In this document: in pieces, positions 42,560 through 50,756 of the stretch | Layout of the letters: each line of letters opens with the position of its first letter | How positions within the stretch are numbered: the first letter of the stretch is position 1 | NCBI RefSeq assembly: GCF_029893585.1 | Contig: NZ_JARXYX010000029.1 | Span: 62,001 to 126,000 of the forward strand | From: Streptomyces sp. LBL | GTDB lineage: Bacteria; Actinomycetota; Actinomycetes; Streptomycetales; Streptomycetaceae | Direction of reading: 5' to 3' | DNA: 64,000 bases | Made by a program: the position numbers and the translations under genes | The notes under the pieces: generated by a model | The model's database searches: none | Seen by the model: the letters and a program-made list of their open reading frames with translations, nothing else | What the model was told of the DNA's origin: nothing

Positions 42560-43801
42560 ATGGGCATATTCCTGATTATCGCAGGGATAGTCGTTGCTGC
42601 AATCCTGGCCCTCATCCAGATAAAGATATCCAGGCGTCCTCTGGGTCCTAAGAGTGTCGCAGAATTCAAGGGAATTCGGCGACTCCTTAGACAGGTCAAT
42701 ATGACCGAGAAAATAATTAACTATTCCATCAGGGATCAGAAAGGGCGTTTTGCCCCGCAGGTTCCCCCTGACGTGCCGTTGCTCGCCAAGTCGGGATGGA
42801 TTCTGCAAGAGCCGGTCACGCTGGACCGGATCGAACTTCGGTACACGCAGGCAGCGAACGAAGGTGATCTGGATAAGGCACGTAAGAAGCTGATCAAATA
42901 TTGGCCGCGAGACGACTCGGGTCAGCACCTGCCAACCTACCATGAGGCGGTCGATCAATTTGATCCACCGAAGCTCTGGTTTAATGGTGCATCCTATAGG
43001 CTTCTCGACGTGACCCCGAAAGATGATGGCCTCGCTTTGAATCTAACGCGCGGCTGGTATTGGGATTCATTCGACACAACGGAGCCGCTACTTTTTGAGG
43101 CTGCCCGGAACTTTGCCAGATCCCAAGGGCGTGAAATCGACGGAAGATATCGGAAATGGCTTGAAGATCCCTATGATTTCTCGCAACGCTGTGCAATTCC
43201 GGGGGTAAATACCTTGACGGTTCGCCAAGGCGAGTATGGTTCAACATTCTATATGCACGATCGAACCGATGTTGCTACTGCTGCTGGAACGGTTCACGTT
43301 ATACCGGCAGGTGAATTTCAACCGTCTCACGACTCGCCTCAATCTGCAGCCAGAGAGGTGGATTTGTGGCTCACCATTGTGCGTGAATACGTAGAGGAAT
43401 TCTTGGGTCACAAAGAAGCGCGAGACCGCAGTTTTGCTCCTGTTGACTTCGAGCGGCAGTGGCCGTATAGCAGATTGTATGAGGCGCGCAAGGGTGGGCG
43501 GATTGGCCTTTATTTCCTCGGGATTGGACTCTACCCCCTAACTTGGAAGCCTGAAATTCTGACGGTGTGCATATTTGACGCCGATAGTTTCGATGAGATC
43601 TTCCCTTGCATGGTTCCAGAAAATGAAGAGGGTAAGCTTGACCTACCATTCCAGCGGAGAATGGAGAGTGGCATCTATCAGGGTTGGCCATTCGATGACG
43701 CTACAGTGACTGAATTCATTCATAGACCCTCCGCCCTGCCTGCCGGTCGCGCGTGCTTGGCTCTGGCTTGGAAGCATCAGCACACCCTGGGGCTTTCGTG
43801 A
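42560..43801 (+). CDS. membrane-anchored protein with Nudix-like motif
   Basis: 413 residues with a strong ribosome-binding site (acggagg). An N-terminal membrane helix (IFLIIAGIVVAAILALIQI) anchors a cytoplasmic domain. Around residues 235-290 HVIPAGEFQPS is followed by IVREYVEEFLG, which resembles the substrate loop and the RExxEE helix of Nudix hydrolases, though spacing is off by one from the canonical box. Similar sequences occur in uncharacterised actinobacterial proteins. The rest of the chain is unrecognised. Markedly AT-rich for this chromosome. With the HAD gene it forms a two-gene cargo operon with a possible nucleotide-processing role (inference). Confidence 0.65.
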   Translation: MGIFLIIAGIVVAAILALIQIKISRRPLGPKSVAEFKGIRRLLRQVNMTEKIINYSIRDQKGRFAPQVPPDVPLLAKSGWILQEPVTLDRIELRYTQAANEGDLDKARKKLIKYWPRDDSGQHLPTYHEAVDQFDPPKLWFNGASYRLLDVTPKDDGLALNLTRGWYWDSFDTTEPLLFEAARNFARSQGREIDGRYRKWLEDPYDFSQRCAIPGVNTLTVRQGEYGSTFYMHDRTDVATAAGTVHVIPAGEFQPSHDSPQSAAREVDLWLTIVREYVEEFLGHKEARDRSFAPVDFERQWPYSRLYEARKGGRIGLYFLGIGLYPLTWKPEILTVCIFDADSFDEIFPCMVPENEEGKLDLPFQRRMESGIYQGWPFDDATVTEFIHRPSALPAGRACLALAWKHQHTLGLS

Positions 43802-43951
43802 GTGCCAGCGTGTGCTGACTCGCTGGGTCGTGGCCGTAGAGCCGGCTGCCCCACCCGCGAGACGTACCCCTTCGCTGGGATCAGGTGGCTGATTGCTGTG
43901 TGCGCGGCGCGGGCGCCGGCCGGGCTGGAGCGGGGCGGAGACAGGAGCGCA

Positions 43952-43972
43952 GGCCCGGCCGGGGGCCGGGCC
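43952..43972. terminator. GC-rich hairpin between convergent cargo genes
   Basis: ggcccggcc and ggccgggcc form a perfect 9-bp stem with a ggg loop in the 270-bp gap between the convergent genes ending at 43801 and 44072. It likely serves as a bidirectional terminator. The rest of the gap is non-coding. Confidence 0.6.
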
Positions 43973-44071
43973 GCGCGCGGGGAGCGGAGCGAGCCGCCTT
44001 GAACCAGTAGAGAAGGTTGTAACTCACTCTGGGAACCGGGCTGTCGACGACCGGGTCTGGGCGTTCGTCAC

Positions 44072-44836
44072 TTAGATGGCTATATGGGGGGACTTTAAAG
44101 GATCGGAGAGCTGATCCAAGTCGCCGACAGACCTGAGCATGAGCGGCGGCCACGAGACAGTCTCTTGGATAGGCCACAGCTGCCTCACGTAGGGAGCGAA
44201 GCCGGACAGAGCGATCTCGTAGTCGTAGCCAAGTGGACCCACGCTGATGAGTTGAAGGACTGCCCAACCGATGCGCAGCGTAACGACAGTGCTCCAGAGC
44301 CTGTGCTGAACGCCGTCAGCGGTCGTGAACCGCGCCTCTGATGGGATCGATCGGTACTCGATGGGACTTTCGCCGTTCAGGTACTGCGGCGGGGGCATGT
44401 ATGCGGTGAAGACACGCATCTGCTGGCTTGGCAGCCGATCCCGAGAGAGATCGGCGTAGTGAGATGTTGGAAGGTTCTGCACTGTCTTGGACTGCATGAG
44501 CTGACACATCAAAGCTGTTTTCAGCGTCCAGGTCGCCAGTACTTCTTGCCCAGCTGGACTGATCTCAGTGATCTCGCCCCTGACCATGGGTAGCAGCGTG
44601 GGCTTGGCCGCGCCTTCAAGGTCGCTCATCCATCCACTGTTGCAGTGCGTGCAAACAGACTTGACCGTCGTGGTGAACATCCGGCCGGTGTGACGCCGCT
44701 CGGACTTTTCCGTGTGAGAGACCATGATGGCTTGCTCAGTCAATACCTCAGGTGGGAAGCCTTCGGCCATCCACCTGGGGAAGACGTGCTCGTTGGTAAG
44801 CGGGGTACTGCCGCAGAAAACACACGAACGTGCCAT
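44072..44836 (-). CDS. HNH-type zinc-finger protein, possible endonuclease
   Basis: 254 residues. The opening MARSCVFCGSTPLTNEHVFP gives Cys-x2-Cys followed by NEHVFPRW, and KSVCTHCNSGWMSDLE supplies a second Cys-x2-Cys-N. This CxxC...EH...CxxCN order is that of a class of HNH proteins with a beta-beta-alpha-metal core. The 165-residue C-terminal part is unrecognised. A nuclease role in defence against phage or competing elements is plausible but unproven. The catalytic His would be in EHVFPRW. Confidence 0.65.
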   Translation of the reverse strand: MARSCVFCGSTPLTNEHVFPRWMAEGFPPEVLTEQAIMVSHTEKSERRHTGRMFTTTVKSVCTHCNSGWMSDLEGAAKPTLLPMVRGEITEISPAGQEVLATWTLKTALMCQLMQSKTVQNLPTSHYADLSRDRLPSQQMRVFTAYMPPPQYLNGESPIEYRSIPSEARFTTADGVQHRLWSTVVTLRIGWAVLQLISVGPLGYDYEIALSGFAPYVRQLWPIQETVSWPPLMLRSVGDLDQLSDPLKSPHIAI

Positions 44837-44908
44837 GCAGGGACGGTAGCTGCTCCGGTGCTGCTGGCGCGATTGACTTGGGGTTTCACCACGACGCGCG
44901 TTGGACAG

Positions 44909-46036
44909 TCAGGGGCATCCTGGAGAGAAGGCGCACCCGTCGGAACCTTGCTTGATCTGCCACAGTGGTGCAACGTGGCTCTCCGGTCGGCTGTTGATGA
45001 GTAGTCGGCGCAAATCACCACGCTGTGAGCCGTCGAGGTTCAGGACCTCGGTGAGGTGGCGGAACGTCGTGTGAGTGATTCCGCGGCTTCGGGCCTCTGC
45101 CTCGAACTGGGCGAGTTGAGGTAGCACCGACTCGGCGTCGAGCTTCGCTGGCCGTTGCTCCTTGAGCCAGAGGGCCTTGTTGCGCTCGTAGTCGATTTCG
45201 GAGAAGCCGCAGATTTCGCGGCTCAGTGCCTCCACCTGGTCCAGGGTGGTTGTCGACATGATGGCGCGGGCCAACTCGTTGCGGCTCAGAGCCTCGTCCA
45301 GGTCGACCTCGTGGACCGTCGGGCTCTCGTCGGTGAGGGGAATGGGAAGTCCGGCGTCTCGGACCTCGCATGTGCCGCGTACGCCTCGGGCTGTTGCCGC
45401 GAGCATGCCCGTTGCCTCTGAGGGGTGCCACTCCAGGACCGGGCAGATCGGCTCCGTGTCCTTCGCTGTGAGGGTGTGCACGACTGGGCCGAGCACGTCT
45501 CGCAAGTCATCGTGCGGCAGCTCGCCGTCCAGGCCGGGACCTGCGATCAACAGGCGTATGGGCGCGTTCACTTGGCCGCACGCTGCCAGAGTCAGGGAGT
45601 CGGCGAGGGGGCTTTTCAGCGTCGGTTCGTTGCCTCGGGCCAACACGTCGCCGCCGACGTCCAGGAGATCGATCGAGGTCGGCTTTAAGTGGGTGACGAG
45701 TTCTTCGAGTTGGTGCGTGACTCCCTCGGCGCCGTGCCTCGGTTCGATCAGCGCGAACGTGTGCCGGAGCTCTGCGGCGAGTCGCGGGAGTGTGGAACCT
45801 GCCGGTGCGACCGGGCGGGCATCCGCCGGCACCTTCCAGACGGCTGGGGTGAGCGGTTCGAGGCCGGTGAAGTCGTCGGCTCCTCGGGGGCCCGGTAGTG
45901 GGTCGATGAGCAAGCGGTCCCACGCGTACGTGAGGATCACCGCCTGTTCGCCGGCGTCCCCGTACAGGGCGGCGTCAAGCATTGCGGCGGCGACTGCGTC
46001 GCCCCCTCCTCCTGCTGCGACGATCAACCGCGTCAT
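44909..46036 (-). CDS. DUF1152 protein
   Basis: 375 residues. The N-terminus RLIVAAGGGGDAVAAAMLDA is the glycine-rich loop of DUF1152 proteins, followed by LLDVGGDVLARG, also characteristic. The family is uncharacterised; the fold resembles phosphate- or nucleotide-binding Rossmann proteins. It diverges from a GntR gene 78 bases away. The shared gap contains the GntR operator, so its expression is probably regulated by that protein. Confidence 0.8.
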   Translation of the reverse strand: MTRLIVAAGGGGDAVAAAMLDAALYGDAGEQAVILTYAWDRLLIDPLPGPRGADDFTGLEPLTPAVWKVPADARPVAPAGSTLPRLAAELRHTFALIEPRHGAEGVTHQLEELVTHLKPTSIDLLDVGGDVLARGNEPTLKSPLADSLTLAACGQVNAPIRLLIAGPGLDGELPHDDLRDVLGPVVHTLTAKDTEPICPVLEWHPSEATGMLAATARGVRGTCEVRDAGLPIPLTDESPTVHEVDLDEALSRNELARAIMSTTTLDQVEALSREICGFSEIDYERNKALWLKEQRPAKLDAESVLPQLAQFEAEARSRGITHTTFRHLTEVLNLDGSQRGDLRRLLINSRPESHVAPLWQIKQGSDGCAFSPGCP

Positions 46037-46078
46037 GTGCTCAAGACTACGGGGTCGGCTCTTGACCACTCACCCTAT

Positions 46079-46102
46079 AGTGGCTAGAGGCTATAGCCAC
46101 TT
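46079..46102. promoter_or_regulatory. GntR operator 1 (type-1 box)
   Basis: Inverted repeat agtggct-N9-agccact in the divergent gap between DUF1152 and GntR genes, directly before the ribosome-binding site. The same words recur twice at 46891-46932. Confidence 0.75.
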
Positions 46103-46114
46103 GGAGGAGGAGAC

Positions 46115-46855
46115 ATGCCTCAGATTGAGGAGGCACAGCCGAAGTATCTTCAGATCGCCCACTTCATTCGCGATCAGATCCTTCGGGGTGACCTGCGACC
46201 GGGGGACGAGGTTCCCTCGGAGCGACAGTTGGCGGCCGACTGGAAGGTGTCCCGGCCGACGGCGGCGCGGTCGCTGGAGGCACTGAGCCATCAGGGACTC
46301 GTCGAGAAACGGCAGGGCTCGGGCACGTATGTGCGGAGCCTCGAAGTGAACCGACGGGCAAGGGAGTTGTACGGGCGGGCCCGGCAGACCGGGAAAATCT
46401 ACACGGCCGGTGAGTACGCGGTGATCACGTCGGCCGGGTGGCTGGACGCGCCAGATCATGTCGCTGAGGCGTTGGGCCTGGTGAAGGACCGTCGGGCCGT
46501 GCACCGCCGACGGGTCACCAACAACCAGGACGGGCCCATCAATCTGTCCACTTCTTGGTTCGCGCCGGACGTCGGGCAGCGGGCGCCCAAACTCCTGGAG
46601 CCCGAACGGATCCAGGAGGGCACCCTGATGTACGTCGAGAACATGACGGGGCGACAGGGGAGTTACGCCGAAGATCGCATGTGTGCCCGGCAGGCGACGG
46701 ACGAGGAGACGGCAGACCTCCAGCTTGAGCAGGGATCGGCTGTCCTGATCGTGCATCACGTCGTCTTCGACCTCCAGGACCGGCCGTTGGAGTTCGCTGA
46801 AGCCACCTACCCGCCGCAGCGCTGGGCGTTCGAGCAGGGGTATCCGCTCGCCTGA
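46115..46855 (+). CDS. GntR-family regulator with UTRA domain
   Basis: 246 residues. Winged HTH at 10-75 (FIRDQILRGDLRPGDEVPSE, then VSRPTAARSLEALSHQG) and a C-terminal UTRA ligand domain (about 95-240). In Streptomyces integrative elements GntR/KorSA proteins repress transfer and replication genes. Type-1 palindromes flank it on both sides, so it likely represses itself, the divergent DUF1152 gene, and the downstream zinc-ribbon/ATPase genes. Confidence 0.9.
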   Translation: MPQIEEAQPKYLQIAHFIRDQILRGDLRPGDEVPSERQLAADWKVSRPTAARSLEALSHQGLVEKRQGSGTYVRSLEVNRRARELYGRARQTGKIYTAGEYAVITSAGWLDAPDHVAEALGLVKDRRAVHRRRVTNNQDGPINLSTSWFAPDVGQRAPKLLEPERIQEGTLMYVENMTGRQGSYAEDRMCARQATDEETADLQLEQGSAVLIVHHVVFDLQDRPLEFAEATYPPQRWAFEQGYPLA

Positions 46856-46890
46856 TGGTTCATCACTTCGGCGAACGGCTTGCGCGACGC

Positions 46891-46932
46891 AAGTGGCTAA
46901 TGCCACCATCCAATAAGTGGCTAAGGCCACTT
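46891..46932. promoter_or_regulatory. GntR operators 2 and 3 (type-1 boxes)
   Basis: aagtggctaatgccacc (46891-46907) and the near-perfect palindrome aagtggctaaggccactt (46915-46932) lie between the GntR gene and the next gene. The second box ends eight bases before the ggaggagg ribosome-binding site, so bound regulator would block the promoter of the downstream gene. Confidence 0.8.
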
Positions 46933-46951
46933 GATCGGGAGGAGGCACGGT

Positions 46952-47125
46952 GTGACGAGTCAGCGGCCGGACCAGGGAGCGCACTTACCTTGCCGGGGTT
47001 GCCGGGGGCGTGGCTGGAAGCGGGTCAGTTCGCGTACGTCCCTGGCGCTCGCCGCTGTCGCCGACCGCACCCGTGCCACATCGAAGCGGCGCTGCCTCGA
47101 CTGTGACGGCAGCGGCAAGGAGTGA
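46952..47125 (+). CDS. small DnaJ-type zinc-ribbon protein
   Basis: 57 residues from GTG 46952, with ggaggagg eight bases upstream. Two CxxCxGxG-like motifs (LPCRGCRGRGW near the start and RCLDCDGSG at the end) would bind one zinc ion, as in DnaJ central domains. Tiny proteins of this kind are common on Streptomyces AICEs. Function unknown. Its stop precedes the next gene's GTG directly (tgagtg). Confidence 0.75.
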   Translation: MTSQRPDQGAHLPCRGCRGRGWKRVSSRTSLALAAVADRTRATSKRRCLDCDGSGKE

Positions 47126-47131
47126 GTGCGG

Positions 47132-47569
47132 ATGGCTTACAGGATCGACCGCTACCCCTCTGAGGACTCACCGCGGCTCGGAGCAATGACCTTGCATCCG
47201 GCCCCGGAATCCGCACCCCGGGCGCGACGCTGGTTCCGGAAGTTCATCGCCCCCTACAACCCCTCCTGCTCGGTCGAGGACTGCGAGCTGATGATCTCGG
47301 AGTTGGTCACCAACGCCATCCGCTATGGGCAGGCTGATGATCCCTGGGTAGTGCGGGTGGAATGGTTCCGCGAGGAGACCTCGCTGCGGGTCGAGGTGCA
47401 CAACCCGGGCTTCCCGGCGAACGTCCGGCTGAGGCGTCCGGACGCCAACGACGCGCACGGCCGCGGGCTGCTGCTCGTCGACTCGATCGCCGAATCGTGG
47501 CACTCCGGGCCCAGTTGCTTCGGGGGGACGGTGGTCAGTTTTGTGGTCGCCGATGCCTGGCCGTCGTGA
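47132..47569 (+). CDS. HATPase_c anti-sigma/ATP-binding protein (RsbW-like)
   Basis: 145 residues from ATG 47132, or 147 from the GTG at 47126 that abuts the previous stop. The N box ELVTNAIRYGQADDPW and the G box DAHGRGLLLVDSIAE are GHKL ATP-binding motifs as in RsbW/SpoIIAB-like proteins of Streptomyces. Such proteins sequester sigma factors or act in anti-anti-sigma switches. On the AICE it could tie element activity to host state (inference). Confidence 0.88.
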   Translation: MAYRIDRYPSEDSPRLGAMTLHPAPESAPRARRWFRKFIAPYNPSCSVEDCELMISELVTNAIRYGQADDPWVVRVEWFREETSLRVEVHNPGFPANVRLRRPDANDAHGRGLLLVDSIAESWHSGPSCFGGTVVSFVVADAWPS

Positions 47570-47622
47570 CGAGGGGAATACCCTCCCTTGGTACTGCGCC
47601 GGCGGATTCGTCGCTAGTCTGG

Positions 47623-47643
47623 TTGACCAGTTGACTTGGCCAA
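47623..47643. promoter_or_regulatory. GntR operator, type-2 box
   Basis: ttgaccagttgacttggccaa just upstream of the second GntR gene. It shares the words ttgac and gacttg with the boxes at 48920-48990 and differs from the type-1 boxes. Confidence 0.6.
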
Positions 47644-47664
47644 TCATGACAGGCGGCGGCGTTC

Positions 47665-48393
47665 ATGGCGTATGAAGTGGAGGCACCGAAGTACGTACGC
47701 CTCGCCCAGACGATTCAGCAGCGCATCGAGGACGGCACGTACCCGCCCGGGACCCGCGTGCCCAGTGAGAACCAACTGGTGCAGGCCTTCGGAATGTCCC
47801 GTCCGACCGTCGTCCGGGCGCTGGAACTGCTGAAGCGTGATGGCTGGCTGGAGTCCCGCCAGGGGTACGGCACGCTGGTGCGCGGGCTACCGGCGGTCGT
47901 CGAGCAAAAGGGTCGCCGGGGGAATGAAGCGCTCACGCGTGACGAGACACAAACCCCGGGGCGGCTGGTCGAAGTCGGTCATGTACCTGTTCCGGCGCGC
48001 ATCGCCTCGGTGCTTGGGTTGCCGAGGCGTGCGAAGGTCCTCGTGCGTCGGTTCCTGGTCGTTGATGACGGCGAACCCTCCGAGCTGGTCTCGTCGTACT
48101 TCCCCGCCGGCCTGGTCGAGGGCACCGAGTTGGAGAGTGCCACCCCCTTGAGCGGCGGCACCCGTGCTCACCTTGAGGCGCGGAAGAAGGCTCGCTTCGA
48201 CCATGTGAAGGAGCGTGTCTCGGCTCGGCTGCCTGAGCGGGGTGAGGCTGAGCTTTTGGAGCTCCCGGACGGAGTGCCCGTCCTTAGCGTCCTGGTCGTC
48301 GCGTGCGACGCTTCCGGTCAAGCTCTGCAAGTCTCTGACGTGCTGCTTCCCGCCGATCGGCAGGAACTCGAAGATACGTACAGGCTGAGCTGA
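47665..48393 (+). CDS. GntR-family regulator with UTRA domain, KorSA-like
   Basis: 242 residues. HTH at 10-72 (QQRIEDGTYPPGTRVPSENQ, then MSRPTVVRALELLKRDGW) followed by a UTRA domain. It is similar to, but clearly distinct from, the first GntR protein. It lies just before the transfer and replication genes, the position of korSA in pSAM2-type elements. Type-2 boxes before itself and before the 49012 operon suggest autoregulation and repression of transfer. Confidence 0.9.
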   Translation: MAYEVEAPKYVRLAQTIQQRIEDGTYPPGTRVPSENQLVQAFGMSRPTVVRALELLKRDGWLESRQGYGTLVRGLPAVVEQKGRRGNEALTRDETQTPGRLVEVGHVPVPARIASVLGLPRRAKVLVRRFLVVDDGEPSELVSSYFPAGLVEGTELESATPLSGGTRAHLEARKKARFDHVKERVSARLPERGEAELLELPDGVPVLSVLVVACDASGQALQVSDVLLPADRQELEDTYRLS

Positions 48394-48429
48394 ACCTGCG
48401 GGCCGGCCACTGCTTGGCTGTGATGGCCT

Positions 48430-48843
48430 TTATCTGGTGCGGCGGGTGGCGAGCCGGTAGACCACGTATGTAAAGCCAAGGATGACGTCGGCTGCCGCCC
48501 ATAGGGCGATGATGAGTCCCACGCCGATGGTGGTTCCGACATCGCTTGCGTCCTCGCACAGCTTCAGGGCGTCGCCTGTCCGGCCTCGGCACTCCGCGGG
48601 TGTGCCGCTTCCGCTCGCGGCGCCCGTGATCACCCAGATCAGGAACGCGATCTGGAGGGCCAGGAAGAGCCACAGGAAGACGCGACGTTGCTTCTTCGGC
48701 GGGGGTGTTGTCCCGCCCTGGTAGGAGCTGTTTGGCGGGGGCCCTTGCTGCGGTGCCGGCCGGGCGTCCGGCGGTGGTTCGGAGCCTTGCGGGCTGCGTG
48801 GGCCCCATGACTGCGGCTCCTGAGCGCGGTGTTGTCTGCCCAT
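48430..48843 (-). CDS. AICE membrane protein of unknown function
   Basis: 137 residues. A Pro/Gln-rich cytoplasmic head is followed by two membrane helices (VFLWLFLALQIAFLIWVITG and VGTTIGVGLIIALWAAADVI) with a Cys-containing loop (PAECRGRTGDALKLCEDA), the two cysteines probably disulphide-bonded outside. Convergent with the KorSA-like gene. Similar proteins are found next to transfer genes in several AICEs. Confidence 0.7.
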   Translation of the reverse strand: MGRQHRAQEPQSWGPRSPQGSEPPPDARPAPQQGPPPNSSYQGGTTPPPKKQRRVFLWLFLALQIAFLIWVITGAASGSGTPAECRGRTGDALKLCEDASDVGTTIGVGLIIALWAAADVILGFTYVVYRLATRRTR

Positions 48844-48919
48844 GTCGCGCCCTCCTCTGCGCTGATGGCTTCATGGTGCGCTCGTGATGTCGGTGGCGCT
48901 CGTTGTGGTCACCGAAGCC

Positions 48920-48990
48920 ACTTGACAAGTCAACTTGGCATCTCTAGCTTCGAACTTGCTAAGTCAACTTGTCAGGAGACAAGTTGATCG
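48920..48990. promoter_or_regulatory. cluster of type-2 operators before the transfer operon
   Basis: ttgacaagtcaa (48922-48933, perfect palindrome), aagtcaacttg (48961-48971), and the inverted repeat caacttgtc-agga-gacaagttg (48965-48986) overlap the region expected for the promoter of the gene at 49012. The array is compact and AT-rich. KorSA-like repression of traSA is inferred. Confidence 0.75.
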
Positions 48991-49011
48991 ATCTCAGAAG
49001 GAGAACTCTCT

Positions 49012-49362
49012 GTGCGTGTGATCCGTGTTGACGCCTCGTCGGCCACGATCCTGCTGACCGAAGCGCCGACCCCGAAGGTGCGTGACCGGCAGACCGGTGA
49101 GATCGCCAAGGACACCGTGAGCGGTGAGGCGTTGATGACCGTCGGCGTTGTCTTCATCGACGAGGGGGACTCGTCGCTCATCCAGGTCACCGTTCCCGAA
49201 AGCGGTGTGACGGAGGGCCTGGCCGTTGGTTCTCCGGTATCGCTGCCGGGCCTCATCGCCCGGCCGTGGGAGAGCGTGTTCAACGGCCAGCAGCGGCATG
49301 GCATCGCCTACCGCGCCACGGCGATCGCGCCGGGCGCCTTCCCGGTCGCTCAGGCGGGCTGA
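49012..49362 (+). CDS. SCO3933-family regulatory protein
   Basis: 116 residues from GTG with aaggag seven bases upstream. Beta-rich, opening VIRVDASSATILLTEAPTPK and ending in RATAIAPG. This small family sits directly before traSA in many actinobacterial integrative elements and is labelled regulatory; biochemical role unknown. It is the first gene of the transfer operon, followed five bases later by traSA. Confidence 0.8.
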   Translation: MRVIRVDASSATILLTEAPTPKVRDRQTGEIAKDTVSGEALMTVGVVFIDEGDSSLIQVTVPESGVTEGLAVGSPVSLPGLIARPWESVFNGQQRHGIAYRATAIAPGAFPVAQAG

Positions 49363-49367
49363 TCGCC

Positions 49368-50753
49368 GTGACGGACCTGATCACGTTTGCCGAACTGGGC
49401 GGCTCGCTCGCTGCGATAGGCGGCGCCGCCTACGTCCGGCACGCCAACCCCGCCGCGTACTGGTCCACGGTCGGGCTGCCGGTCTCGGTGGCCCGGCTGC
49501 TGGCCTCGTACTCCTCGACCATGGACGCCTGTGGCCTGACTGTAGAGCCATCCCGGTTGCGGGTGCTGACCATCAAGGCGACCAGCCGTCGGGAGATCCG
49601 TCCTGTCCCGCCCCGCCGGGGCATCATCCGGCCCACCACGACGGGCCTGTGTGTCCGGCTGCGGCTGGCTCCGGGCCAGGAACCCGCGGACGTCGCCGCC
49701 TCGGCGGAACGACTCCGTCACGCCTGGGGCGTGCACGCCGTGTACGTGAAGGACGTGAAGCCTGGCGTCGTCGAACTGCGGCTCATCGGCTTCGACGTCC
49801 TGCGCAAGGTCCGAATGCCTCGGCGAATCGAGGGCGGATTCCTCAAGGTGCCGGTGGCGCTTCGGGAGGACGCCATGGCGTTCTTACGCGACTACCGCGC
49901 CGTGCCACATGAACTCGTCCTTGGCGCAACGCTGTCGGGCAAGTCCATGTACCTGCGGAACCTGATCACCGGGCTCGCTCGACAGCCCGTCGCCCTCGTC
50001 GGTATCGACTGCAAGCGGGGTGTCGAGCTGGCTCCGTTCGCTTCCCGCTTTGCCGCGCTGGCGACCGACCCGGACGATGCGGCCGAGCTGCTGCCGGTCC
50101 TGGTCAAGGAAATGGAGGACCGATACGACCTGATCAAGGCCCGACAGGGCATCGCCCCCGGCACCCCCGACGAGGAGATCACCTCGGACATCTGGGGTCT
50201 GCCCGAGAGCGAACGGCCCGTGCCCGTCGTGCTGTTCGTCGACGAGGTGGCAGAACTCTTCCTCGTCGCCACGCGCAAGGACGAAGAGCGACGGGACGAG
50301 ATGGTCACGCACCTCATCCGGCTCGCCCAGCTCGGCCGTGCGGCCGGCATCTACCTGGAGGTCTGTGGGCAGCGCTTCGGCGCCGAGCTGGGCAAGGGCG
50401 CGACCATGCTGCGGGCCCAACTCACCGGCCGCGTCTGCCACCGCGTCAACGACGAAGCCTCGGCGAAGATGGCACTGGGCGACATCGCCCCCGAAGCGGT
50501 CTATGCCTCCTGCGCCATTGCTGCCGAGCTGCCGGGCCTGGCCGTGGCCGGTGACACGTCCGGCGGCTGGTCCCGCATCCGCACTCCCCACCTGTCCCTC
50601 GCCGCCGCTGCGGCCACCTGCCGCGACACGGCTCACATCGCCCCGGACATACCGGCGCTCACGCCCTTCCGGCCATACGTCCCGCCCATCGTCCTCGGCA
50701 CCCCCAACTCGGTGCCCACCGTGTGCCTGGCCTCCGACAAAGTGGAGGACTGA
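49368..50753 (+). CDS. traSA: FtsK/SpoIIIE-type DNA translocase, TraSA (conjugal transfer)
   Basis: 461 residues from GTG 49368. An N-terminal membrane-associated segment is followed by the FtsK motor: Walker A GATLSGKS (about residue 185-192) and Walker B VVLFVDEVAEL (about 287). AICE transfer uses a single hexameric TraB-like pump that moves double-stranded DNA between hyphae. The length is right for TraSA of pSAM2-like elements. The stop TGA is in the same frame as the following DUF2637 gene. Confidence 0.92.
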   Translation: MTDLITFAELGGSLAAIGGAAYVRHANPAAYWSTVGLPVSVARLLASYSSTMDACGLTVEPSRLRVLTIKATSRREIRPVPPRRGIIRPTTTGLCVRLRLAPGQEPADVAASAERLRHAWGVHAVYVKDVKPGVVELRLIGFDVLRKVRMPRRIEGGFLKVPVALREDAMAFLRDYRAVPHELVLGATLSGKSMYLRNLITGLARQPVALVGIDCKRGVELAPFASRFAALATDPDDAAELLPVLVKEMEDRYDLIKARQGIAPGTPDEEITSDIWGLPESERPVPVVLFVDEVAELFLVATRKDEERRDEMVTHLIRLAQLGRAAGIYLEVCGQRFGAELGKGATMLRAQLTGRVCHRVNDEASAKMALGDIAPEAVYASCAIAAELPGLAVAGDTSGGWSRIRTPHLSLAAAAATCRDTAHIAPDIPALTPFRPYVPPIVLGTPNSVPTVCLASDKVED

Positions 50754-50756
50754 GCG

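Noticed and set aside
42560..43801. CBASS-type Nudix membrane effector
   Set aside because: There is no CD-NTase/cyclase gene, no Cap2/Cap3 genes, and the Nudix box spacing is imperfect. Only a general Nudix-like resemblance is kept.
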